DNA of 64,000 bases from Sitta carolinensis (GCA_032173965.1 JAVUNC010000019.1:6448501-6512500), one strand, 5' to 3'; shown: positions 1 to 14,400, counted from the first letter of the stretch. The notes: generated from the letters alone by a model not told the origin. Translations and numbers: made by a program.

Positions 1-806
1 ATCTGCAGCTCACCTACTGAGCTCACAAAATGGAAGTGACTTACTATACTAACCCACATAAAATAAAGCTTCCTCTGTTACATGGAACTGAGGAGAGAAG
101 GGGGGAAAGACTCAAGAACCTCCAGAACATTAAATTCTTCTTTGCAGTTTGGGATTTAACTGAAGAAATCACCAAGTAACTTGCTCTATATTATTCCTTA
201 ATGTAGTTCAGAGAAGCAGAGACATTCATCAGCAGAATCATATAATGAATAAAAATGTTCAGCAGGAGGTGGGATAACTACATTATTTACAAGCAGGAAA
301 ACCACAAATGAGCTCTTGCAGCTTTCCAGAACAAATACTGATGCAGGATATGGTTTTGCACTAGCTTGCACTTCATTCAGATGTCACTGATCCATACAAA
401 TAAACAAAACAAATTTTAAACCCCACTACTGTTCTGTCTTTGATTTTACACAGGTGTGAATGACTGCCCCTTATTACAGATGTCATGTGGTTAGGCTAAA
501 GTCTAATATTTTATAATTTTTTTCATGAGAGCTCCCTTTAAATGATCAAATAATTCATTAAAAGTTACTTTTTTCTATTCACGTGCTAATGAGATCAAGA
601 TTGGACTAAAACCCAAATTCCACTGCCCACAGACTAGTAAGAAAACAAACTCATTTTAGTAAGCCTACCACGTCAGAGCACCAATTCAGTGGTGACCTTC
701 CACACCTGTAAAAGAAAGGAGGCAAGTTTCTAAAGTCCTGCTGCACCACATCAAGAACAAGAAATCTAAATCACTGTCATTTCAGGAATATTAAATGTGC
801 AACAGC

Positions 807-862
807 AGAGCAGAGGAATAGTTATTCCTTCCCCAGAGCAGAGGAATAGTTATTTCTTCCCC
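807..862. repeat. Two-copy tandem duplication, 28-bp unit
   Basis: Unit AGAGCAGAGGAATAGTTATT plus eight more bases at 807-834 is repeated at 835-862 with one C/T mismatch, indicating a recent duplication. Confidence 0.9.
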
Positions 863-3544
863 TTGTCCAAAAGTATGCACAAGAGCTGGCTATGGCAGAA
901 GGCCATGGAAGGCAAACTCCAACCTTTGCCATACTTTCTCGGAAGAACTCTGAGACACTCAATGCCAACTCCAATTCCACTATTCCTGGTATATCATAAA
1001 TAGCTACCTTGGGACACTTGAAGAACTGCCATTTTAACCTGGCAGGGCAAAAAGACAAATTACAGCAATTTGTACAAAATGTTTCTGTTCAAATGAAACA
1101 CAAAGCAAACGCAAATTATAATGAGGCAGCAAAATCACTCAGAAATATCCTTATCAAACAAACTGCCCCATAAATAACTTCTGATGCAAAGCATTATGCA
1201 CTACATAAATTACACTGTGCCTCGGAAATAGTTGCAAAGAAATAGCTCATGTTTAGTTCTTGAATTTTCCTTCTGCAGTACTATAAAAAAGAAAAACTCC
1301 ACATTTCTCCTCTGGTATGTCACGACTAAGTTGCTGTACAAACAGACTGAGCACTAACCAACCTCCGGGCACCCTACAGAATGTACTCAGAAGTTCTTAA
1401 GCAGTAAACATCAAAACGAAGTTAATGAAAAATGCAAAGTATCCATTCTTGATGGAAAGCTGACTTCTACTTAGCACAGTTGCTTTAAAATCAGTTCCTC
1501 ACAGGGCAGTTCAGAGCGCCAGGGGAAACAGGCAGGAAGCAGATACTCAGAAGCACCAGACAGAATAAAAGGAGGGGTAGGAAGAGGGAATTTCCTGATC
1601 CACAGAAGTGACAGCATTACGAAACTGCTTACCTATACTGTCTTTTTCACCTTAACTGATAATTAAGTACAAGGTTTTAAGAGAACCTGCCTGAGCCTTC
1701 AATTAAAACTTTTTTTGAGCAATACCTATGCAGATACAGCTTTCCAGGAGGTTAATTCCCAGCATTAGCTGGTGATAATAATCAAAGAGTTTCTGGTTAT
1801 CTCTGGTGACATCATATTTGACTTCCTGAAAGCATACTAAGTTTTATGGGTTAAGTTTCTAGTGTAGCAATGATCTAAATTTTGCAGCCTGACAGTTAAT
1901 TGCTCCAACACCACAACCATCAGTATTCCTGAAAGTCCACTCAAGCTAAACCCTAACATGCAGCAGGAGACAGTGCAAACCTATTCTATAAATAGGAAAT
2001 ATGAGACAAGATTTAAATGTATGCATTTCAATTTCTCTAAGACATTAAGTCACTCTAGGACAACTTCTCTAAAATGCCAGTGGCATGCATATCATGGGGC
2101 TGCAGGAAAGATTTTGAAAAGGTGAGGTACAAACAAACCACCATAGAAGTTACAAGGAGATTAATTTTTATGGAGGTCCAAGTTCAACACACAAACAGTT
2201 GCTCAAAACACAATTCCGGCAAGCATCCACCTGACCATTGCACTTCCCTTCTGAGAAATAAAAACAATTGCCACTGCTGCAAGTTGTACAATGCTGAAGG
2301 TACAGGAGAGGGAGGAACGAGGAATCACAGCAGCAAGATCGCAGAAATAAGATTAGAAAGGGAACAGAACGCTGGAAATTTAAGCAAACAAATAAAGCCC
2401 TTAAACACACAGAAGTTACAAGCCACCCACACCTTCAGGAATTTCCACAACAAACATTTCAAAAAACTTTGAAGAAAAAGAAATTAAATTGGAAGGAACA
2501 CAAACAAACCTGGATCCTGGATGCTGCTTTTCCACTGAATTTTTAAATCACCTTCACAAATCACAGCTGTGCCTCCATTTCTTTGCAGAGGTATTTCATA
2601 TGCTAATGACCACATACTTTTCTCAAATAGGTTTTAAAGGCAATATACACAAGTACCCAATATTACTGTAAATTATTTTCTCACCAGGAAAGTAATTGAA
2701 AGGAAAAAAAGTGTATTTTAAACCCTCACAATCTGGAAATAAACACACATTTTAAAAGCATAAAAAGCATTATTCACATATAAAAAAGTGAAGCAAAATA
2801 AAGAAAATATTGTCTCTTGACATCTAGAAAAAGCTACAGTAATTGAAGTCTAGTTTTAAATATTTAACCAATTAATATCCTCAAATAGTTTGGCTTTCTT
2901 TAGAAGTTCAGAAGCAAATAGGAACTGCTTTAATATCATCAGGATATCAGTGAATTAACATCATGCTTATCTCCATTAACTTAAGAGCAAAATGAGGCTT
3001 AGAAATGCCTTCTTCCTACCAGACAGACATGACAATTTTGGCTCATAGCTATTAAAGTCAATGCCTACCACGTGATGAATCCATCCCCATTCAGATGTCT
3101 AAACTTTCTCAAATCTTGACACACCACCTGGGAAACGGCCTTTCAGTGGAGAGGCTGTTTTTCACTTAAAAAGAAAAAAGTAGCAGGGAAAATAGCACCT
3201 AGGTCTTTAAGTGCCTGGCATAGAAAAAATATGGCATGAGACAGACACTAAGGCAAAGAGAGAGGAGAATCTGGGCTTATTTGTCAAGGCTTATGTTTGA
3301 ACTGTGAGTCTGAAAATGTCACCAGGCAGCACATTTATAGACTTCAAATATTCCTGTCTGATGGGAATACTCTGAGAAGGGACATCAGGTAGTAGTAATG
3401 AAGCTCTTCTGCACTGTGTTTTACAAACACACACAAACACAGAAGACCCTAAGACCCTGTAATAAGTTATTATGCTTAATCCAAACACGCAGTTTGACCC
3501 TGCTTCACTTGAAGGTAATGAAAATTATGCCAAAAGCTTTTAGG

Positions 3545-3570
3545 AGGGGGTGTGTGTGTGGGGGGGGGGG
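3545..3570 (+). repeat. (TG)n plus G11 tract
   Basis: A short TG repeat is flanked by a G5 run and a run of about 11 G. It is prone to slippage and assembly error. Confidence 0.75.
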
Positions 3571-4021
3571 TATTAAAAACAGTGATCAGCATACCAAGAA
3601 GAAATCCTTGAAGCTTTGCCAAAATTACTTCATTTACCATCTTCCATCTCCCACAAATTTCCTCTGACACTTCCCGTAGGAAATGGATTTGTACCCCTGA
3701 GGCTGGAACCATGCTAAGAACGACCTTTGCACCCTGGCACTGTAAGAGCGTGCGATTTCACATGCCAGGGACAGGGACACAGAGAGAGCTGGAGGAGGAG
3801 TGTCTGAGACAAACTGAAAATCTAACGTAAAAGCAGGACCAGCCTAACATTTAGCACAAGAGCCATGCCAATCTAGCAGCCAAAGTTTTCTTTACTACTT
3901 CAAGAACCGGTGGGATAACACCAAAACTACTAAAGAAAATCCTTGCCCCAAACACGTGAATTGATTTGATCCAACCTCATCTGACAGTGACATAATACAG
4001 AAAATTGTTTCCTTAAACAAG

Positions 4022-4041
4022 AAAAAAAAAAAAAAAAAAAA
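4022..4041 (+). repeat. Poly-A tract (A20)
   Basis: Twenty consecutive A residues, with no recognisable retroposed sequence on the left. Confidence 0.9.
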
Positions 4042-4174
4042 GACAATCCCCCAAAAATGGAAACCCTCTCTGAAGTGAAAGACAAGAAACTTTTAGAGAC
4101 AGAATTATATATGCTTAAGGCCTAGGTTTTAAAGTGCAAAATTTCATTTTGCTGATCATGATGTGTCATCAGTA

Positions 4175-4234
4175 AGAACTATCAATAAACATTCTACTTA
4201 AGGTAGAACTATCAATAAACATTCTACTTAAGGG
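4175..4234. repeat. Two-copy tandem duplication, 30-bp unit
   Basis: The unit beginning AGAACTATCAATAAACATTC at 4175-4204 is repeated at 4205-4234 and is identical except for the last base. Each copy carries an ATCAATAAAC block. Confidence 0.92.
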
Positions 4235-6823
4235 AAAAAAAAACCCATAAGGTCACATGGAATAAAATTATTCAAGTTTTGCATAATCATATGACACTTT
4301 GATGTGAACAAAAGATTTTAGTGCCAAAAATTCAGCCTGGTTAACACCTGAATGCATTGATTAGAATCAATCAATGGCCAGCAACATACCAGTAGAAACT
4401 TTGGTAATTATAACTATGATCATACCAATGGTTATATACATTTACTGACAACATGAACTACATTACTAAGATACAGCAAACACTCTTTAGACTGGTTTGT
4501 TTCCTTATTAAAATGGTGAAATTAAAGCAAATTTTTAAGTACTAATATCAAGAGTTTATTGGATTACATTCCATCCTATTGGTAATGCCAAGGACCACAA
4601 AGTGAATGTAATATTGTCAGTAATAGAAATTCCATTAAATGATCTTAGCTTTGGAGAGGAATGTAAAAAATTCAAGAGTATAGCTAGGCAGCAAATCATC
4701 AGCTCCTTGCTCCTGCTGCACATTTTTTCTGCCCCAGAAAGTTTAAGCACTAGGCTACTACTGATACGATCAGATGACATCTCTGCTAAATGAGCCAGGA
4801 AGAGACTTTTCAGGTGTTACCAAGAGCTCCTGCAGCAGATACTCAGCAGTGTAACTGCACAGATAGTCACTGAAGTAGCTAAGAAGCTACACCACCAAAA
4901 GCCAATGGTTCCCACATCACCTTCTCTGAAGTCAGCGTTACTCAAGGATAAAGTTAACCAAAAAATAAAAAAGTTAATGAAATAATACACACCAGCTGTG
5001 GTAATATACATTGTATGCCTTTTCCTCTTGGTAACCTTAACTCTAAATAGTGTTTGCATTTTCAGAGTGTGAATTATTATCAATGGAGATATTAAGTCAT
5101 ACCTTATTTTCAGAAAAACTAGTAACATAAAGGCATAGACAGTACATTTTTTAGCCAGCCTACTTAGAGACAGAAAAACCCCTTGACTAATTTAATTTCA
5201 AGAATTAAATTATGACTTTTATAAAGATGCAGAAATTTAGAAGTACATGTTTTATTACCCAGAAGTGGCTGCTAGCTGTGAAGGTGAAAATAGTAAATAT
5301 TGGAGGTGGAATGACACAACAGCAAAATGATAATGTTTTTCTCTAAAAATTTTTGTTTGCTTAGGAAACAGCTTCTATAATTTCCTCTAACATATCAGTT
5401 CAGAGAGAAAACAAGTCTCTTTTGTGTCAGTCTCTATCAAAGTTATAAAAGGATCTTTTTAAATAATCACAAAATAGTACATCATGTGTTTTCTAAAAGT
5501 TGGGGGAAATAGAACTAAACTATTCCAAGTGTGTTAACATAAGAACCCTTGTCTTTCAGTTACAAAGTATACAAAGAAAACAGTATAAAGACACTGAGTG
5601 ATACTATGCCAAACACCACATAAGAACACACAAGACCAACACTTGCTTTTTGCAAGGAATTACAATCATCAAAATCAGACAGTTATTTTGAAGATCCCTC
5701 TTCACAATTAGAAACTTTCTCATTGCAAAAAGAAAAGTGTTACAGAAAAAAATGAGGCTCACTGAATTTCTACACCAAATAGCTATAAGAAGATGATGCT
5801 ACCCTCAAAACTTATTTCAAAATTGTAGTTCCCTTTAATGCTAGGGGGAATCTGAGAGGTAACCAGCCTGGAGCACAGGAGCTGTAGTAGGTGAAGCCAC
5901 AGAAGTCTAGGCTGTCACAATCCTAGCCCCTTTCTTTTAAACAAACATCACTACAGTATCTTCACAGAACCTTATTGACAGATTTTAATGTGCTTTTGCA
6001 GGTTAGTTAACTGGATTGTGTCCCTCTGCCCACCATCAAAACAAACATCAGTGGATTTACCCAGCCTTAAGACACCATCAAGTCAGCCCGCACCCGAGAT
6101 AAAACCAGTGAGTTGCAATCAAAATGTGACTTCTATTTCCTCCTCCTCCTCCTCTTGTTACTATGTGTCCTGCAAAACATTCGGGCAACAGAGTGCTTTA
6201 TTTACAAAAGGCAGCGTGGTAAAGGTGAAAGAACTTTAATGAGCAGGAAATACCTTGGGACTGTGGTGTCCCCACAGCACAAATGACATCTCCTCAAACC
6301 ACCGGGCAGACAAAAGTAACTGCCACCCTTCCCATCATTTTTTAATTTAGCTTCAGGTATTAAAATGATAAAGCTATACTCTCACTTAAATCTCATCCTT
6401 TTGAAACTGCAAGAGTAAAACAAATCACAACTTCTTACTCATAGCCAGAACAAACAGCCCAAGGCTCCAGCTCTACAAAAGCTAACAAGGCAAAATGACA
6501 AATGATAGTAAATCAATTGATCCAATAAGAAATGTACAGGGTGTTTACAGGAAACACTGTATGGATGCACCCGTGGGTAAGACCTATGTGCGGTTTTCAT
6601 GCAGGTGACGCCTTTTTGCTACCATTCCCCACACACAATCTCTATTTTATGAATCTGGCCAAGAAAATCATTAAAGCTTGGGAATAACTAGGGAAAAACA
6701 AAGAAAAAATACCAATGTATATCCAGAAACCAAGATTCTGGCCATGGGAAGATCAGACTGACACATGGATATCCACACCATATTAGAAACACAAACTGAG
6801 ATTTAGATGGGATGAAAAGCAGG

Positions 6824-6857
6824 GAAGAAAGGAAGGAATGGAAGAAAGGAAGGAATG
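6824..6857. repeat. Two-copy tandem duplication, 17-bp purine-rich unit
   Basis: GAAGAAAGGAAGGAATG occurs twice in direct succession without mismatch. Confidence 0.9.
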
Positions 6858-8276
6858 CTTGAGGCCTCAGTTGAGAAGGTAAATTGCTTTGGAATAACAC
6901 AGTCCATGAAAAACCTCGGAGAAAGGAAAGAGGACAGACTCAGAAATGAAGGCCTGCAGCTCCTCCACCACATCCTTCTCCAAGACCCAAACTCTGAGAC
7001 TGAAAGGAAACTGAACAAAAGACCAATGAAGCATTGCTGTTCTAATCCCACAACATTTGAAGGAAATGCAATTACCTTTATTAACATCTACAAATGCTTT
7101 TTCCTCTCCCACTTGGAATGGCACACAAAACTCACTTTTTATTTAAAAAAAAAAATAGTGTAAGTTTCCATTAAATTGCTGAAAAAAATTACATTTTTCC
7201 CTCAAAATGGCCTACAAAAATACCACAGTTTGTAATATCTACAAGGTCCCCATGAAAACCTTTTCAAAAAGTTAACAAGAGAAGGTACATTAAGAAGCTG
7301 ATCCCTAAGAATAAAAAAAACTTTGCAACATTGTGTAACAAAACTAATTTAAATCAAACTGGAAGTCTGGATACGGATAAGGAAGAATTATGAAATACAA
7401 AGTCATAGGAGTCTGGATATACCTCATGTGGATTTTATCCATGGTGACCGCTAGTAAACCTAATTAGGCTGTATTACTAGAAATAAAGCAAACTGACCTG
7501 TCTGAATAGAAGATTTTTGCAGCTATTATTAAGCTGAATGTCATGTTTAAACTATTTGAAATAAAAATCTTGTCGTTAACAAAAGATTGCACATGACTGA
7601 CCTAAATCACTTGCATTTTTTAAAGATTTTGGTCCACATTAGTGGCATTACCAAGCTTAATGAGGATTTTAGAAAAATAATATGTTGAGGTAAGTTAGAC
7701 CAGAATAGAACAAAATATTCCAGTTGTTCAGCCAGAAAAGAAAATCAAATTAAACAAGTACAAATGCTTATGGAAGGAATGCCTGCTTTGCCAAAAGATA
7801 AAACTTAGTCTAGAAACTGGCCTTTTCTTTCAATCCTGCCTCAGCTATCCACTGCAGCTTTTTTAGTCAGGTTTTAGAGTTTGGCAGCAGGATCTAATTG
7901 CTTCTGGACATTTTCTGCACAAATGGAAATTGTAAATTTTTTACAGGATAAAAGCAATTAGGGATGCTAAGAATAGGTTAATATTTTTCAAAGACACATC
8001 CAGGATAATTTATTACAGTTCACTTTCTGAAAATAATATGGAGAAAATCACTACCAGGATAGTAACCTACATCCACTTTGTGTCTCCAAATCCTGTATTT
8101 GCAATTTATTCATAAGAAAACTTCAAAACAACACTGGTCTCTCCAGCCATAGGTATGACTCAGTACTGAAATTACTGTTATTTGCTGCTGCTATTCAGGA
8201 TAGCACTGATTTATGGGTGTAAGGTAGACCTTCAAAAAGAAAGGTAGCTTCTACCCATCTTTGTACAAAAAGAAAA

Positions 8277-8294
8277 ATATATATATATATATAT
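8277..8294. repeat. (AT)9 microsatellite
   Basis: Eighteen bases of uninterrupted AT alternation. Confidence 0.9.
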
Positions 8295-10373
8295 TCTAAG
8301 AATTGAACTATATTGGATCAATTAAGCTCATTACTTTCAGAGCACAAGATCCACACTTTAGTCAACTGTAATATAATAATATGCTGCAGGTTATAAAAAA
8401 GCCACGTCAGTAAAGTCCAGGAGAGAAGGGCCAAAAGACAAGGAAGGTGTTTAATGAGGTACATACATACACAGCCTCATAACACAGAGGTTAAAAATTC
8501 AAACACACCTTCAGCAGTACATTTTACAGTTATGATCATACCATTAAAAAAAACCCTACTGGCCTACTGGATTAACCCTTAAACATAAAATGTTCTAGTA
8601 GCAGGGAATTTATTGCGTTGTCATGAGGTTTATAATGCCCACTGAGCAGACTAACTCATATAATTGTATTTCTCCATTTGTCCCCATTAGACCAAAGCAT
8701 GCAAGGAATTTCTGTACAGAATAAAGGCATTTCTAAAATTCCTGGAAACTAAGTATTAGTTAGCTTTCTATCTAAGCAAGCCATGCTCCTCTACAACAAA
8801 CAGGACACTACTGACAGAAGTCAGTCAACCTGAAGACACATACCCCAAATATGCCCCAAAACAGGCAGCCTTGGAGTACTTCCAAACTTCCCTGTCCAAC
8901 AGAACATAAACAACCAAAAAGAACACCCTTTAAACTGATTTCTACTTAAAATTAAAGGTTTAAAAAAACCCAAAACGTCCTACTGAAAACGTGCAAAGAA
9001 ACAAATGTGTTACAATGGATTAATGAATTACCCTACTGGAAACCAATAAAACACAAGCAGAATTAGCTGAATGGTCTCACAGCTCATTTGATCACGTCAG
9101 AACTGTCAATAAACTTACAGTAATTAGTTTACTGTGTTCAAGGAAAGAATCAAAATTGAAATAAATGTGGGAAAAAATTCACTATTTAAAAGGTATAGAC
9201 CTTAAACACAGAGCTACCCAACACTAAAGCCTGCATGGGCAACCATGCTTCCACATATTTTCCTGCAAATACTGTTTCCTTCTTTTTCAAGTAATTTGGT
9301 GTAGAACTGCATCTGTATAAAAGATGTTTACACTATATTCTGGAACAGAGATTTGAAGGTTGTTTCAATTTGAGAGCACTGAAGAACCTTTTTCTTTAAC
9401 CCTAATCAATAAAAAGCATTTTATTGTTGGCTGCAGCTGTGTAACAGAATCAAGAGATTACACAAAATAAGCAGAAAAGTGTTATCATAAACAATGTCAG
9501 AAATTTATGTGTCAAGAATGCCACAATGTCTTCTAAATTGATGGAGGCCCATCAGTTCACACGGCTCAGCTGCAAGCAATGAAACAACCCACATTCAAAA
9601 TTAAGAATATGCCTAAGCACATTAAGTGGCCTTGACAAGCAAGATGCTCATTCTTTCCCAGAAAGAACAGAATAACTGCTTTTGTTTATGTCAGACCAGG
9701 AAGTATTCCCATTTTTATGACCAGAATAATAATAAGTTGATACCTTTTAGAATGTAATTAGGGGGAAAAAAGTATTTCTAATGGGTTAGATAGTACTAAG
9801 TTTGGAAAGTACTGAGCACCACAGTCTACTTTAAAAAAGAACAAAACAACAAAACTTGAAAAAGTTGATTACTAAGTCTTTTACTGTCTGCTACGAGAAG
9901 AACCTAAATAAAGCATTGTTTTTCAACAGTCTGTCTTAAAAACAGAATATAAGCAACTCATAGCTGAAAATTACCGTGATTTTGTTCAGAACCTACACAG
10001 AGATAAATAACAAAGAAGAGGTGCACAAAGTGCAGAAGCCTAGAGACATATTTTTTCTTTTGTAACTAACATGCAAAAGCAAACCAAGCTCAAAAGGAGC
10101 TTACCATTTTTTCTTAAGAAAAACCATGAGATGACCAGAAGGATAAAAACAGACAACCTCTCCACAACTCTGCCTTGAAAAAATTGTTTTGGTGATAAAA
10201 CCATTTTCAATATCCAGAACAGATGCTGCGCAACTGATTAACAGAAGTATGAGACCAATGATGACAGTCTAGTGAATGACCATATCAACACTGCATAATC
10301 ACCATGCATTTCAGTTCTACTAGAGATGAAATGAGAACAATTTAATCCATCTTCCAAAGCTTTCTTCAGTAGG

Positions 10374-10390
10374 AAAAAAAAAAAAAAAAA
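10374..10390 (+). repeat. Poly-A tract (A17) leading into an A/C-rich stretch
   Basis: Seventeen A residues are followed by about 60 bp of AAAC-type low-complexity sequence, to about 10450. Confidence 0.85.
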
Positions 10391-12239
10391 GAAACAAAAA
10401 ACCAAACAAAAAAAACCAAACAACAAACTGAACAAAACCAACCAAACAAAAATTTTACTAAAGGACAATTTACATCTTTCCAATAAAACCACAGATTTAA
10501 TCAAGTCATTGACCTCACCAGGGTATTTGGTGGTGCCTTCCATCTTCCCTCACTTTCATTGCCATACATTTTGAGGTTTAATCTACTATTAGTTCCATAC
10601 ATCCTAAATAACATTGTTCTAGTTTCTTTTGAAAAGCAATTCAACCTTAAGCCATTGGAAAGAAAGTTCTCCCACAACCAAAACATCTCCAAAAGATCTC
10701 CAAAAGCTTCTTTTTACCACAATAGTTCCTTTCAAGTTCACCTTATCAACCTTCGTTACCTCTCTCACACTCTTGCGTCAGCGTGGCAACTCACACACAA
10801 GTGGAAAAGAAAAAGCAAAGTGCTTGGAATTCTCAACAGCTTTTTCTGGTAAGCTCCTGTTGCTATAATTAGACAAGCCCTTTTCTAAATCACAAATACA
10901 ACTATCAATAGAGATAAAAATGAAAACTAGCATCAAATACATAGAGCAAGCCAAATCTCAATGTTCCAGTTTCTTCCTGTTATCTCAAAACATGCCCTGA
11001 TTTAACCCTCAGAACACAAACACGAGGGCTGCTTCCGCATGTAAGATACCTGTGTAATATAAACAACAAAGTCAAATCACCTTATTAATGAGTCACAAAA
11101 CTTACACTGTAGAAGAATAGGGGATGCAATTACGTTTTCACTTAAAGCCAAAGATAGGATTTTAGAAGCAAAGCAGCTTCTGAATCACAAAATAATTAAC
11201 CTCACACTTCTAACCAGTGAAAGGTCATTTCAAGCAGCAAAAAAAGACTGAAATCCTACAAAAATGTAAAACTCAACTTCACATTGTAGACCTTACTTCC
11301 TCTGTTTCCTGAGTTAAACTTGCAGTATCAACCCAAAATATGAGCAATTAGTTCAGATCTCAATTCTTTTACCTTGATTCATTTTAAAAATAAGTTACAG
11401 TTCTAGATTACAAGTTCATAAAGTAGTCCTAAAAGATCTAAGTACTAGAACATGAAGCTTCTTAGTTCCCCTAAATATAGCAGCAGTCACATGGCTGTCA
11501 TTAAGACATTAGCTTTTTCATGGTAGAATACCTCCTAAACCTTTCCCCCAAAAAATCATATTGTGGTTCATTCTTACATGAAATACAGCAGATAACATCT
11601 CAGACCCAGAACAGTCTGTATAAAAATACACATGCACAAATGCAACCTCAGCTCAAATCCTCCACAAAACCAAACAGTAACACCTCAAAACTACACTGCT
11701 GAAAAGCAAGACAAAATTATTTGCTGCTCAACAGGAGTCTGTGATCACTGAACAGCTGTTTATTAGCCTTTTCTTAAAATTAACGGACTATAGAAATAAA
11801 TCTTATTTACTTCGAGAAAGAATAATTTATTTTTTAAAAAAGCAGTTTAAGATGACAATCAGTTCTCAGCAGTCAATTTGTACTCTGCATTTTGTAAACA
11901 CAGAAACATACCAGTTCATACCAGTTCCCTGACCAATTCCAATACATTCAGTTTGCACTCTCCATAGTAATCGAGCAAACCTATGGATGTTGGGCAGAAA
12001 CCCACAAAATGCCAGCATCCAAATGACATCCACTGGTAGACATACCAGGCCCCAAGTTTTATTCCACTGATGGGAAAAATAAATTAATACACACTATTTT
12101 ATATGGTACATTCAAAACCAAGAGCGCTTCACACTCAGCAGCTTTCAGAACTCCCTGGTGTAAAACTTGTGCTATTTTTCCCACTGTTCAAATAGAGAAG
12201 CTGAAAAAAAACTGAGCTGAAAGCACTTCCAACACTGAG

Positions 12240-12830
12240 TCCTTTAGAGAGGTGAGGGCAGAGTCCATGATCTCTGGCTGCCAGCCTTCCACTTCTGCCA
12301 CTACTCAGCACATCTCTGACTTTAAACCCACATATAACCTCTTCTATCAACCACCTGCACTGTTTCTCCTTCTGGGGAGAGAGACACCAGAGGCCACGAT
12401 TGTATGGAAGCACAGGGTACCCTCAGGAACTCCACTGCACCAGAGCTCTGGAGGGTACCCGACCTCTCTCAAAAGCCTGATTTTGCCAACTCCCGGATCC
12501 CAAGAGGGATGCCAGAGACCACCAGTTGCGCTGGGAGGGCTGGCCTTTAGAGGAGACACTCCTGGGAGTGTCTGCAGGATAAAGACATCATTCACACAGA
12601 CACTTCCACCGGCAGGTACTAGCAACCGCTGGCTCTTCCATGTCACCTCACAAACCCTCCTGAAAAAGCAGAAGCCTGGACAGCAGAGCTGGGAGCAGAC
12701 AGAGGACCATAGCAACTCAGCCCTGGAACAGGCAGGAACTGGTCTTCTCTGAAGCCTAAGAGTCCTGCTAAGGCACAGTTGGAGCATGAGAGTGGAAAAA
12801 TAGCAGGAAAAATAGGCCAGCAAGAAACCT
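12240..12830. other. GC-richer, CpG-poor block inside intron 1
   Basis: Base composition rises above the surrounding AT-rich intron, and open frames exist on both strands (166 and 158 codons, overlapping). CpGs are few, so this is not a CpG island. I recognise no domain or repeat family. It may be an old mobile-element fragment or a conserved non-coding element. Confidence 0.35.
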
Positions 12831-13030
12831 TATTCCAGTCCAGCCTTTCCAAAACAGTGTATTATTTCCATCAGCAGATGGGAAACCTTATTACAGAAAT
12901 CTTCAGGTACTGTCAGAGCCTTGCAATAATGCACTAACCCATCAAACAATCACCACTGAACACGCCAGCACCCAATACAATGGGTCCTGAACACACTGTT
13001 GCTCTGATCATCTAGATATGGTTAACTTGG

Positions 13031-13050
13031 TTATTATTATTATTATTATT
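13031..13050 (+). repeat. (TTA)n microsatellite
   Basis: Twenty bases of uninterrupted TTA repeat. Confidence 0.9.
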
Positions 13051-13684
13051 CACAGGGTATCAGCTGACTAGATCCACTGCAGACTACATTAAGTTCCTGC
13101 ATAGAAAAATCCCCTTGGAGCCATCATATTTTCCCAGTCTTTCACAGCTTCTGGTATGCCAGTGACAGTTTTAGAGAGAAGATTCTTCAGAAGTACTTTT
13201 AATTACTATTTCCTCCTTAGCTAGAATGCATTAATTATAGCCTGTTCCTCCAGATAATAAGAAAACAAAAAACAGTGCAATGTGAACACTACAAGAAATT
13301 TAATTACTGAGTCAGATGTCCTTTAGATGTCAGTATGACTACAGAGAGGAGCAGGAAAATAAAACACACACATATCAGCCTCAAGTTGTTAGATCAGTTA
13401 TCAAAACAATGTCTTTCCTCAGCGACTTCATTTTGAAGAGCTTAACCACCTAATTAATCAAATGCCTGTTACGTGTTTCAAAAATATGCTTTTTTAATAA
13501 AGGAGGCCTGCTGATGTATTTATTACAAAGCAAATGGGGTAAATGGTTCTGTATGCAAATACAGAAGTGCAGCATGACTTTGAAGTTTGAAGGTAAGATA
13601 CAGTAACCATTCTCATCAAGGTTCTTATGTCAGACTGCATCTTCTGGTTTACATCTGAGTTTAGGAGGAGGAAGAAAGAGAATT

Positions 13685-13706
13685 AAAAAAAAAAAAAAAA
13701 AAAAAA
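13685..13706 (+). repeat. Poly-A tract (A22)
   Basis: Twenty-two A residues. The left flank is purine-rich but not a recognisable retroposon. Confidence 0.9.
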
Positions 13707-14400
13707 GTCAACCAGTTCTGTGACAACTTAAGAAGAACTGGCACAATATCATTCACCTGCTTTCCTTTAAAAATCTACTAATGCCCAATCTCCCACAAAA
13801 TGAAAAGTCTGCCAGGGAGACACAGTTTCATTCTGCTTTTCAACTTTGATTTTCCTGATGAAAAAACAATCTACTTAAGTCAGCAACAATTTTATCTTAG
13901 AGAATGTCATCTCCATCTTCACAGATGTTTCAAACCCTTATCATTTCAGAAAGCTGAAGGATTTTCTTGTTGATCAACATGTCTTATTTTAAAGCAGTAT
14001 AGATGCAACTGCAGAAGCAAATCAGAGGATTGGGCATTGATAATTTTCCAGGCATCAGAGAATTTATCCCTCAGCATTCCATATTCCCAGCAACTTTAGG
14101 ATACAAAACTCAACAGCTGGGCCTGAAGGCAAACAAATATGCTTCAAATACAAGATCCATGTCAAAAAAGAAAAATAAAAAATATGAAGCATATTTTACA
14201 TGCAGACCTCAAAGACAAAAAGCCAATACAGATTTCTTTTTAGCATCCCTACCACGTTTAAACACAGTGAAACTGATAACACTTCCCAGTAAAACACTGA
14301 GTTATAAACAATCCCCTCTCACACATAAATAACAGAGACATTATACAAAGCAGACAGGAACATGGACGGATGTACACAAAATAAACACATTCAAACTTAC

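Larger units (their letters stand above)
1..14400 (-). other. CDC42BPA: Intron 1 of CDC42BPA (5' portion, runs off the left edge)
   Basis: This follows the donor at 14400-14395 on the minus strand. I found no second exon with kinase-domain sequence, so the intron is at least 14.4 kb. It is AT-rich, with A-rich tracts on the plus strand (T-rich in gene sense), microsatellites and three short two-copy tandem duplications listed separately. The open frames in it are short, lack recognisable domains and several begin at non-ATG codons, so I treat them as chance. A GC-richer but CpG-poor block lies at about 12240-12830. Long introns at the 5' end of large kinase genes often hold enhancers, but none can be identified from the sequence alone. 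Confidence 0.85.

Noticed and set aside
6855..7163. 102-codon plus-strand frame with a plausible amino-acid mix, antisense in intron 1
   Set aside because: No match that I recognise, and two overlapping minus-strand frames are equally open. No promoter or splice signals stood out.
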